Below are positions 32,468 to 38,985 of a stretch of 64,000 nucleotides of DNA, in pieces; the first letter of the stretch is position 1; each line of letters begins with the position of its first letter. The translations under genes were made by a program, and so were the position numbers. Source of the stretch: Clostridiales bacterium UBA7568 (GTDB lineage: Bacteria > Bacillota > Clostridia > Oscillospirales > CAG-272); NCBI GenBank assembly GCA_002479075.1, contig DLLG01000001.1, positions 62,001-126,000 on the forward strand, written 5' to 3'. The notes below the pieces were generated by a model. That model was given only the letters and a program-made list of their open reading frames with translations. It was not told the origin of the DNA and ran no database searches.

Positions 32468-32617
32468 ATTTTGAGGAAATTTGTCCTTTGTGTGTTCTTT
32501 AAGAATAAGATTGATATACTGCGAAAGCGATCTGTCGTCCTTTTCGGCTTCGCTGCGCAGGATTTCAAGCAAATCTCCGTCAAGCGTTATGCTGATCTTT
32601 TCCTTGAGAGGTTTCAT
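32450..32617 (-). CDS. Ribbon-helix-helix DNA-binding protein
   Basis: A 55-residue protein: beta strand KISITLDGDLLEILRSEA, helix-turn DDRSLSQYINLILKEH, the Arc/MetJ/CopG ribbon-helix-helix plan with the strand that inserts in the major groove. Start is ATG 32617 behind GGCGGTGAT; an upstream open frame is AT-rich and unsupported. Divergent from the small zinc-ribbon gene, with three TAGGAT iterons over the latter's promoter as its likely binding site. Its C-terminal codons lie in the fhs terminator. Confidence 0.8.
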   Translation of the reverse strand: MKPLKEKISITLDGDLLEILRSEAEKDDRSLSQYINLILKEHTKDKFPQNKNGSK

Positions 32618-32675
32618 AAATATCACCGCCACAATATATTTATGACATAATTCTATAATAAAATACGATTTTGTA

Positions 32676-32709
32676 TTGACAAGTAGGATAAAGTAGGATA
32701 AAATAGGAT
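32676..32709 (+). promoter_or_regulatory. Promoter with three TAGGAT iterons (probable RHH operator)
   Basis: TTGACA (32676) and TAAAAT (32699) with a 17-bp spacer. TAGGAT occurs at 32684, 32694 and 32704, exactly 10 bp apart, one helical turn each, filling the spacer and running over the -10. RHH dimers bind such repeats side by side. Confidence 0.7.
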
Positions 32710-32748
32710 TGTCGAAAGACGAAATATTTTGTAAGGAGAAGTAAAAAA

Positions 32749-33075
32749 ATGAAGTTTTGTACACATTGCGGTCAGCAGGTTGATGACAATGCAGTCGTTT
32801 GCGTAAAATGCGGCTGCGCTATTGAGGGTAGTAATATCCAGACGAAAAATTACGCAAAAGACGATGCGCCGAGCACGGGTTTTGCGGTGCTTGGATTTTT
32901 CTTTCCTATCATAGGTCTTATATTGTATCTTGTGAATAAGGATACTCATCCGCAGAAAGCCAAAAGTGCAGGAAAAGGTGCGCTTGCCGGAGTTATTGTC
33001 GGTGTAGTCATCTCGGTTATTTATGCCATAATCGTAGGGGTTATTGCAGGAGGAGTTATCGGCGGGCTTTATTGA
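32749..33075 (+). CDS. Small zinc-ribbon membrane protein
   Basis: A 108-residue protein with an N-terminal zinc ribbon CTHCGQQVDDNAVVCVKCGC (residues 4-23), a short linker, and two hydrophobic segments (FAVLGFFFPIIGLILYLV and GVIVGVVISVIYAIIVGVIAGGV). The pattern is that of the zinc-ribbon/DUF-type membrane proteins widespread in Bacillota, with no known activity. GGAG ribosome site. Probably repressed by the divergent RHH protein. Confidence 0.82.
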   Translation: MKFCTHCGQQVDDNAVVCVKCGCAIEGSNIQTKNYAKDDAPSTGFAVLGFFFPIIGLILYLVNKDTHPQKAKSAGKGALAGVIVGVVISVIYAIIVGVIAGGVIGGLY

Positions 33076-33160
33076 TAACGCAGATTTAATACATATTTAA
33101 AAACTTGCCCCTCTCATCGCAAATTAGCTTGTTTGCAATGAGAGGGACCGATGTAAAATC

Positions 33161-33196
33161 AAAAACCGCTCATCCGTTTGGACGAGCGGTTTTATA
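33161..33196. terminator. Terminator between the zinc-ribbon gene and msmK/ugpC
   Basis: AAAACCGCTCATCC, GTTT, GGACGAGCGGTTTT with one A-C mismatch. A second stem upstream (CCTCTCAT...ATGAGAGG, 33110-33146) has no T-run. Confidence 0.8.
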
Positions 33197-33203
33197 TTTT
33201 CAA

Positions 33204-34400
33204 TTATTCTTCTTCGGGAAGTTCGCTCTTGAATACTATGCGCTTCTCGGTTTCCTTATCGAACAGGTGCATACGCGCCGTGTCGATTGCAACTGTGATC
33301 GTGTCTCCGTTGCGTGCTGTGGAACGGGGGGATACACGAGCTGTGAGCTTCTGCTCGCCGGAACGGTCGATAACTATATTTTTCTTTGAAGCGAGTTCTT
33401 CATCAACAACAACTCTGTTTGCGATGAGGTAGAGAAGGATTTCGGAGCCCATAAGCTCTGTAACGTCAACATACGCTTCAAAGGAAGAATCCTTGAGAGC
33501 GGCAATCTGCATAGGAGTATCAACGATACATTCGGGACGGACACCTGCGATAACTTCCTTGCCGATATAGGGCTTGAGCTCTTCGCTGTTGCCTTTTTCT
33601 TCGGGGAGCTTGACGGAGATGTCGCCGAACTTGAGGTAAACGCCGTCATCCTTTTTCAGGAGCTTACCGTTGATGAAGTTCATCTGAGGTGTGCCGATGA
33701 AGCCTGCAACGAAGAGGTTAACGGGGGAGTCATAAAGGTTCTGAGGAGAGTCAACCTGCTGGATGATACCGTCTTTCATAACGACGATACGCGTTGCCAT
33801 TGTCATAGCTTCTACCTGGTCGTGCGTAACGTAGATGAACGTTGCGCCGAGCTTGTGATGGAGCTTTGTAATCTCTGTTCTCATTGCGGCACGGAGTTTA
33901 GCGTCAAGGTTTGAGAGCGGCTCGTCGAGAAGGAATACCTTGGGGTTACGAACGATTGCACGACCGAGCGCAACACGCTGCTTCTGACCACCGGAAAGAG
34001 CCTTGGGGTGTCTGTCAAGGAGGTGAGAAATGTCAAGGATTCTTGCAGCTTCTTCAACCTTACGCTTGATTTCTTCCTTCGGAACCTTGCGGAGTTTAAG
34101 ACCGAACGCCATATTGTCGAAAACGGTCATATGCGGATAAAGAGCGTAGTTCTGGAACACCATTGCGATGTCTCTGTCCTTGGGGGCAACGTCGTTTACA
34201 AGGCGGTCGCCGATGTAAAGTTCGCCTTCTGTGATTTCTTCAAGACCTGCGATCATACGCAGCGTCGTTGACTTACCGCAGCCCGAAGGTCCTACGAAAA
34301 TTATGAATTCCGTATCTCTGACTTCAAGGCAGAAGTCGGAAACGGCTGTAACACCGCCCGGATATTTTTTGTAAATGTGTCTGAGTGATAAGCTTGCCAT
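33204..34400 (-). CDS. Sugar ABC transporter ATPase (MsmK/UgpC type)
   Basis: A 398-residue ATPase with Walker A GPSGCGKST, Q-loop VFQNYALYPHMTV, signature ALSGGQKQRVALGRAI, Walker B VFLLDEPLSNLDAKLR and a C-terminal MOBE/TOBE domain (about residues 235-398, VAGVRPE). This is the carbohydrate-uptake (CUT1) subfamily, whose ATPase is often encoded alone and serves several sugar transporters. No permease genes are near, consistent with a shared ATPase. Start is ATG 34400 with GGAGTCAATA upstream. It powers import at the cytoplasmic face. Confidence 0.93.
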   Translation of the reverse strand: MASLSLRHIYKKYPGGVTAVSDFCLEVRDTEFIIFVGPSGCGKSTTLRMIAGLEEITEGELYIGDRLVNDVAPKDRDIAMVFQNYALYPHMTVFDNMAFGLKLRKVPKEEIKRKVEEAARILDISHLLDRHPKALSGGQKQRVALGRAIVRNPKVFLLDEPLSNLDAKLRAAMRTEITKLHHKLGATFIYVTHDQVEAMTMATRIVVMKDGIIQQVDSPQNLYDSPVNLFVAGFIGTPQMNFINGKLLKKDDGVYLKFGDISVKLPEEKGNSEELKPYIGKEVIAGVRPECIVDTPMQIAALKDSSFEAYVDVTELMGSEILLYLIANRVVVDEELASKKNIVIDRSGEQKLTARVSPRSTARNGDTITVAIDTARMHLFDKETEKRIVFKSELPEEE

Positions 34401-34441
34401 TATTGACTCCGTTCCCGGCGACAAAAAACGAGATTTTTTTG

Positions 34442-34548
34442 ACGTCCTTCAGCCGCCGATGAAGGACGTTTTTATGCAAGGCTCAAAAGGGGAGCGTTTG
34501 CATAAAAAATTACAAGCATATTATATCAAAAATGAAAGTACAATGAAA
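34442..34548 (-). promoter_or_regulatory. Promoter and leader hairpin of the sugar ATPase gene
   Basis: On the minus strand TTTCAT (34548-34543) -17 bp- TATAAT (34525-34520) forms a promoter. The leader then carries a 10-bp stem ACGTCCTTCA/TGAAGGACGT (34442-34469); the T-run TTTTT lies on the plus side, so it would end transcription coming the other way. The rest of 34401-34664 shows no gene. Confidence 0.5.
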
Positions 34549-34664
34549 GAGTTTATTCATCCAAAGTTTCAAAAAAATATTTGTGAAAATTGCACAATAA
34601 CAGGGAAAATCGAAACAAGACTTAACCCAAAAAGCAAAATTTTCTAATATATTAAAAAATGCGG

Positions 34665-35375
34665 TTACTGCGGAGCGTTTTCGAGAAGTTCCTCCTCGCT
34701 TTCCGTGAGCGGTCTGAATTCCCCTTCGCGAAGGGCTTTGTCCAGCGGAATTTTTGCAAATTCGGTCCTCTCAAGCGATGTCACTTCGGAGCCGACGGCG
34801 AAAAACATTCTCTTGACCTGATGAAATTTCCCCTCGGATATTGTTATAAAGCCGCTTGCGCCGTCATCCGAAAGGGCGACTTTTGCGGGTTTTGTGAGCG
34901 TCTTTTCGCCTATGTCAACGCCTTTTTCGAGCTTGTCTGCCTGCTCGCGGGACACGGGAGGAAAACAGGTGAAAAAATATGTTTTGTCAACGTGATATTT
35001 CGGAGAAAGAAGCCTGTGCGCAAGCTGACCGTTGTTTGTCAGAATGAGGAGCCCCGTTGTATCAATATCGAGTCTGCCGCAGGGGAAAAGTCCGAGGCGA
35101 CGCAGGTTTTCCGGCAGAAGCTCAAGAACGGTCTTTTTTCTTGGATCATCCGTCGAGCTGATGTAGCCTGTAGGTTTATTCATCATTATATAGGTAAATT
35201 TTTTGTATACGACCGGCGTGCCGCGGAATGAGACCTTATCGTTTTCCTCATCTATATGAACGGACGTGTCCCGTACCGCCACCCCGTTTACCGTAACGGC
35301 TCCGCTGCGGGCAGCCTTTTTGCCTTCGCTGCGGGTTGCCGTTGCCGTGACCGTCAAAAATTTGTCAAGACGCAT
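34665..35375 (-). CDS. rsuA: 16S rRNA pseudouridine synthase (RsuA family)
   Basis: A 236-residue enzyme with an N-terminal S4 RNA-binding domain (MRLDKFLTVTATATRSEGKK, residues 1-60) and the RsuA catalytic domain: MMNKPTGYISST, then GRLDIDTTGLLILTNNG with the catalytic Asp, and EGKFHQVKRMFFAVG. It converts a uridine of rRNA to pseudouridine. Length and motif order fit RsuA/RluB types; the KPxGxxxS motif with short linker favours RsuA. It lies downstream of sigG on the same strand, separated by a terminator. Confidence 0.92.
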   Translation of the reverse strand: MRLDKFLTVTATATRSEGKKAARSGAVTVNGVAVRDTSVHIDEENDKVSFRGTPVVYKKFTYIMMNKPTGYISSTDDPRKKTVLELLPENLRRLGLFPCGRLDIDTTGLLILTNNGQLAHRLLSPKYHVDKTYFFTCFPPVSREQADKLEKGVDIGEKTLTKPAKVALSDDGASGFITISEGKFHQVKRMFFAVGSEVTSLERTEFAKIPLDKALREGEFRPLTESEEELLENAPQ

Positions 35376-35443
35376 AATTGCCCTCTCTGAATATTTTATG
35401 ACATCATTTTATCACTTGCGGAGGGCAAAGTAAAGCAAAAAAC

Positions 35444-35483
35444 AAAAATTCATCTTTCTCTTTGCGGGGAAAGATGAATTTTT
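35444..35483. terminator. Terminator after sigG
   Basis: A 15-bp perfect stem AAAAATTCATCTTTC/GAAAGATGAATTTTT with a 10-nt loop. Confidence 0.9.
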
Positions 35484-35494
35484 GCCTTAAATGC

Positions 35495-36268
35495 TCATAT
35501 CTGCTTGCGAATTCTGTCAATCGCGCCTTTTTCTATGCGTGATACCTGCGCCTGCGAAATGCCGATCTCGTCCGCTATCTCCATTTGCGTTTTTCCGCTG
35601 AAAAAACGCATTGAGATGATCGAGCGTTCTCTTTCCGAAAGACGCTTCATTGCCTCGGTGATTGCGATATTGTCTATCCACGATTCGTCGTTTTCGTTAT
35701 CGTCGCTGAGCTGATCCATAAGGTAGAGAGCGTCGCCGCCGTCTCCCGAAACCGGCTCATAGATTGAAAGCGGAGTCGTTATTGACGTAAGCGCTTCCGT
35801 TACATCGGCGGCTTCGGCGCCAAGCTCCGCCGCAATTTCAGCGTCCGTCGGGTCACGGGAGAGCCGCAGAGAAAGCTCCTCCTTTGCACGCAGGGCACGA
35901 TAAGCGAGATCGCGCTGACTTCGACTGACCCTTATCATACTGTTGTCCCGCAGATACCTGCGGATTTCTCCTATTATCATCGGTACGGCGTATGTGCTGA
36001 ATTTGACGCCGACGCCGAGATCAAAATTGTCTATTGCCTTTATAAGTCCTATACAACCGACCTGAAAAAGGTCGTCCGCTTCCTCGCCTCTGCCTCCGAA
36101 ACGCTGAATAACGCTCAGCACAAGGCGCATATTACCGGATATAAGCTCCTCTCTTGCACGCATATCACCGTTTTTTGCTTTCCTCAAAAGTTCGTTTTTT
36201 TCCTCTGCGGTGAGTGTTTTCAGTTTTGATGTATTCACGCCGCAAAGTTCGACTTTATTATAATACAT
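35495..36268 (-). CDS. sigG: Sporulation sigma factor SigG
   Basis: A 257-residue sigma-70 family protein. The N-terminus YYNKVELCGVNTSKL is the SigG hallmark that distinguishes it from SigF. Regions follow in order: EELISGNMRLVLSVIQRFGGRGE (2.1), DDLFQVGCIGLIKAIDNFD (2.2), VKFSTYAVPMIIGEIRRYLRD (2.3-2.4), RVSRSQRDLAYRAL (3), and SERERSIISMRFFSGKTQMEIADEIGISQAQVSRIEKGAI (4). SigG directs late forespore genes, so the host is or derives from an endospore former. In B. subtilis sigG follows spoIIGA-sigE; here it stands alone. Confidence 0.96.
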   Translation of the reverse strand: MYYNKVELCGVNTSKLKTLTAEEKNELLRKAKNGDMRAREELISGNMRLVLSVIQRFGGRGEEADDLFQVGCIGLIKAIDNFDLGVGVKFSTYAVPMIIGEIRRYLRDNSMIRVSRSQRDLAYRALRAKEELSLRLSRDPTDAEIAAELGAEAADVTEALTSITTPLSIYEPVSGDGGDALYLMDQLSDDNENDESWIDNIAITEAMKRLSERERSIISMRFFSGKTQMEIADEIGISQAQVSRIEKGAIDRIRKQI

Positions 36269-36310
36269 TTTTCATTTCTCCCAAAAGCAACCGTATTTTT
36301 GTGTCGAAAT

Positions 36311-36341
36311 AAGTATTGCCTTTGTCGGTTTTTGTTTATTC
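36311..36341 (-). promoter_or_regulatory. Possible SigF/SigG-type promoter upstream of sigG
   Basis: On the minus strand GAATA (36341-36337) and AATACTT (36317-36311) are spaced about 19 bp, resembling the forespore consensus GHATR / CATWHTA at most positions. SigG is known to drive its own gene. The match is imperfect and the call tentative. Confidence 0.3.
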
Positions 36342-36477
36342 GGGAAAAGCCTTGCAACATATTTCCATTTTTATTTCACAACAAAAAATTAACAAACAAA
36401 AATCATCGTTCATACTTGAAAAATGCGTGTGAGTTTGATATTATATACAGGAAAAAACGGAAAACAGGGGTAGTGTT

Positions 36478-37239
36478 ATGAAAGGGTTGAAGCGACTTTT
36501 GAGCTTCGCAAGGCGCGCTTGCGACGATTATAATATGATTTCGGAAGGCGATACCGTCGCCGTCGGGCTTTCCGGCGGAAAGGACTCGCTCGCCCTGCTT
36601 TATACAATGGCAACCCTGAAGAAGTTTTATCCCGTGCCGTTCGAGCTCATTGCCGTGACGATTGATATGCGGTTTGAGGAGATCGGAAAGGAAAAGGCGG
36701 ATTTTGCGCCGATCGAAAGGCTCTGCGAGGAGCTTGGCATCAAATATTATATCGAGCCTTCGGATATAGCGAAAATCGTTTTTGATATAAGGAAGGAGAG
36801 CAACCCCTGCTCGCTTTGCGCAAAATTGAGAAGGGGAATGCTCTGCGATGCGGCAAAGAGGCACGGAGCGACGAAGATCGCTCTCGGTCATCACTTTGAC
36901 GACGCCGTTCAGACCTTTATGCTCAACCTTTTCTACGAGGGCAGACTCGGATGCTTTTCTCCTGTGACTTATCTTGACCGCTCGGACGTGACGGTCATCC
37001 GCCCGTTCATATATGCGCAGGAAAAGGATCTGAGATATTTTACGTCGAATGCGGAGCTGCCGGTTGTTGAATCGGAATGTCCCGCAAATAAAAAGACGGA
37101 GCGCGAAGAGATGAAGATTTTGCTTGCGACGCTTGAAAGAGAAAACAAGGGCTTGCGACACAGAATTTTCGGCGCAATGCAGAGAGCGGGGCTTGACGGC
37201 TACAAAGCTTCAAAACTGAAGGAATACGATGACGAATAA
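36478..37239 (+). CDS. TtcA-family tRNA 2-thiocytidine synthetase
   Basis: A 253-residue PP-loop ATPase: GLSGGKDSLALLYTM (P-loop), then CSLCAKLRRGMLC, the CxxC pair with an additional Cys that holds a [4Fe-4S] cluster in TtcA, HHFDDAVQTFMLNLFYEGR and RPFIYAQEKDLRYF. These enzymes add sulfur to C32 of certain tRNAs. The family also includes related tRNA thiolases (TtuA-like), so the exact target is not certain. GGGGTAGTGTT precedes the ATG at 36478. A stem-loop terminator follows at 37245. Confidence 0.9.
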   Translation: MKGLKRLLSFARRACDDYNMISEGDTVAVGLSGGKDSLALLYTMATLKKFYPVPFELIAVTIDMRFEEIGKEKADFAPIERLCEELGIKYYIEPSDIAKIVFDIRKESNPCSLCAKLRRGMLCDAAKRHGATKIALGHHFDDAVQTFMLNLFYEGRLGCFSPVTYLDRSDVTVIRPFIYAQEKDLRYFTSNAELPVVESECPANKKTEREEMKILLATLERENKGLRHRIFGAMQRAGLDGYKASKLKEYDDE

Positions 37240-37244
37240 TTTTT

Positions 37245-37279
37245 CAAAAGCGGGAAAAACTACGTTAAAACCGCTTTTG
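37245..37279 (+). terminator. Weak terminator after the ttcA-like gene
   Basis: CAAAAGCGG and CCGCTTTTG pair over nine bases around a 17-nt loop, with T's inside the 3' arm but few after it. Confidence 0.5.
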
Positions 37280-37289
37280 GAAAAGAATT

Positions 37290-37496
37290 ATGTCGAATAA
37301 CAGAGAAAAAGATAAAAAAGACAAAATATCAAGGCACTGGTGCGGAAATCTCGGCTCGTCCGTGATACTTATGCAGTCCGGCGGAGAGAGCAGGTGTCTT
37401 TCCTCGCATCTTTGCGGCGGAGAGGCGGCTCATTGCGGAAAGCAGCATTCCGCGGGCGGAGAAGAAAGCCCGACAGAGGGCCGGATAACGATGTAG
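37290..37496 (+). CDS. Possible small Cys-rich protein (68 residues)
   Basis: I do not recognise it. The frame starts with a charged segment (MSNNREKDKKDKISRHW) and continues CGNLGSSVILMQSGGESRC, then HLCGGEAAHCGKQHS, giving four Cys and several His that could bind a metal. Codon choice (GGA/GGC, ATA, TCC, CTT) follows that of neighbouring genes, which favours a real gene; GGAAAAGAA is a weak ribosome site. It fills most of an otherwise empty 308-bp gap between the ttcA-like gene and pgi. A GCGGGC-TT-GCCCGC hairpin (37501-37514) follows. Confidence 0.45.
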   Translation: MSNNREKDKKDKISRHWCGNLGSSVILMQSGGESRCLSSHLCGGEAAHCGKQHSAGGEESPTEGRITM

Positions 37497-37547
37497 CTAT
37501 GCGGGCTTGCCCGCTTACATAAAAAATAAATTTGAGAGGTACATAAA

Positions 37548-38888
37548 ATGGCATTCAGTTTCACAGACAAATATCTGCGCGAGTTCGTGACGGATTTTTC
37601 CCTCGCGGCTATGGCAGACGAAACAAAGCGCGCTTTTGACACGGTCTTCAGCGGTACGGGCGCAGGCTCGGATTTTCTCGGCTGGCGCGACCTTCCGGAC
37701 AACTACGATCGTGACGAGGTCTCCCGCATAAAGAAGGCGGCGGAGAGGATTATAAAGACCTGCGACGTTTTCGTCGTTATCGGTATAGGCGGCTCATATC
37801 TCGGCGCGCGTGCGGCTATCGAGTTTGTAAAGGGCGCAAGCTATAACAACAAGAAAAAGGCAACCCCGGACATATATTTCGTCGGCAACGACATCAGCTC
37901 CTCGCACCTTCGCGACGTGCTTGAAATATGCGAGGACAAGGACGTTTGCATAAACGTCATCTCGAAATCCGGCACAACGACCGAGCCTGCAATCGCTTTC
38001 AGAATTTTCCGCGATATGCTTGTGAAAAAGTACGGTAAGGCTGCATCGGAAAGAATCTTCGTAACAACCGATAAGGCTCGCGGGGCGCTCCGTCCGCAGG
38101 CGGAAGAGCTTGGATACGAGAGCTTTGTCGTTCCGGATAACATCGGCGGCAGATATTCCGTTCTCAGCGCAGTCGGTCTTCTTCCGATCGCCGTTGCCGG
38201 TATCGATATTGACGAAATGCTCGCAGGAGCAAAGGATGCAGCGGATAAATATTCAAAAGGCGACGTTTTCTCAAACGACTGTATGAAATATGCTGCGCTC
38301 CGCAATTATTTTCTCCGTCGCGGAAAATCGGTTGAAATTCTCGCTGTAAACGATCCCGCTCTCGCTATGACCTGCGAATGGTGGAAGCAGCTCTTCGGCG
38401 AAAGCGAAGGCAAGGACGGAAAGGGAATTTATCCCTCCTCGGCTGTTTATTCAACGGACCTTCATTCGATTGGTCAGTTTATTCAGGAAGGCACGAGAAT
38501 AATGTTTGAGACGGTCATCAACGTAAATGCGGAGGATAACTTCGTCATCGAAGCCGACGCAGACAATGCAGACGGGCTCAACTTCCTTGCGGGAAAGACG
38601 ATAAATTATGTAAATCAGCAGGCGTTCCTTGGAACTGTTATGGCTCATACGGACGGCGGTGTTCCCAATGTTTCAATCGAGCTCACATCGCGTACGGCAA
38701 GAGACTTCGGTCATCTCGTATATTTCTTTGAGCTTTCCTGCGCCGTTTCGGGTTATATGCTCGGAATCAATCCTTTTAACCAGCCCGGAGTTGAAGCGTA
38801 TAAGAAAAATATGTTTGCGCTCCTTGGCAAGCCCGGCTATGAAGAAAAAGCCGAAGAGCTCAAAAACCGTCTTGAAAAGATAAAATAA
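37548..38888 (+). CDS. pgi: Glucose-6-phosphate isomerase
   Basis: A 446-residue glycolytic enzyme, of the shorter type typical of Bacillota (about 450). Substrate and catalytic segments: VVIGIGGSYLGARAAIEFV, NVISKSGTTTEPAIAFRIF, then IGGRYSVLSAVGLLPIAVAG, QFIQEGTRIMFETV (catalytic Glu) and NPFNQPGVEAYKKNMF (Lys) near the end. It converts glucose 6-phosphate to fructose 6-phosphate. GAGAGGTAC ribosome site. Followed by a terminator. Confidence 0.97.
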   Translation: MAFSFTDKYLREFVTDFSLAAMADETKRAFDTVFSGTGAGSDFLGWRDLPDNYDRDEVSRIKKAAERIIKTCDVFVVIGIGGSYLGARAAIEFVKGASYNNKKKATPDIYFVGNDISSSHLRDVLEICEDKDVCINVISKSGTTTEPAIAFRIFRDMLVKKYGKAASERIFVTTDKARGALRPQAEELGYESFVVPDNIGGRYSVLSAVGLLPIAVAGIDIDEMLAGAKDAADKYSKGDVFSNDCMKYAALRNYFLRRGKSVEILAVNDPALAMTCEWWKQLFGESEGKDGKGIYPSSAVYSTDLHSIGQFIQEGTRIMFETVINVNAEDNFVIEADADNADGLNFLAGKTINYVNQQAFLGTVMAHTDGGVPNVSIELTSRTARDFGHLVYFFELSCAVSGYMLGINPFNQPGVEAYKKNMFALLGKPGYEEKAEELKNRLEKIK

Positions 38889-38929
38889 TCCGAAAACACT
38901 TGAAAAAAGCTGAAAAATAAATATAATGG

Positions 38930-38958
38930 GAGCGGACTCTGCGTCCGCTCTTGTTTTT
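38930..38958 (+). terminator. Terminator after pgi (within the comEC promoter region)
   Basis: GAGCGGAC, TCTGC, GTCCGCTC followed by TTGTTTTT. Just upstream lies a possible comEC promoter, TTGAAA (38900) -16 bp- TATAAT (38922), so transcripts from it would start inside the hairpin and escape it. Confidence 0.7.
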
Positions 38959-38985
38959 ATTTTTTCGGGAAAGGTTGTGACGGAG

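Noticed and set aside
37320..37510. 6S, RNase P or SRP RNA in the gap before pgi
   Set aside because: I looked for conserved cores of these RNAs and found none; the sequence has codon structure instead.
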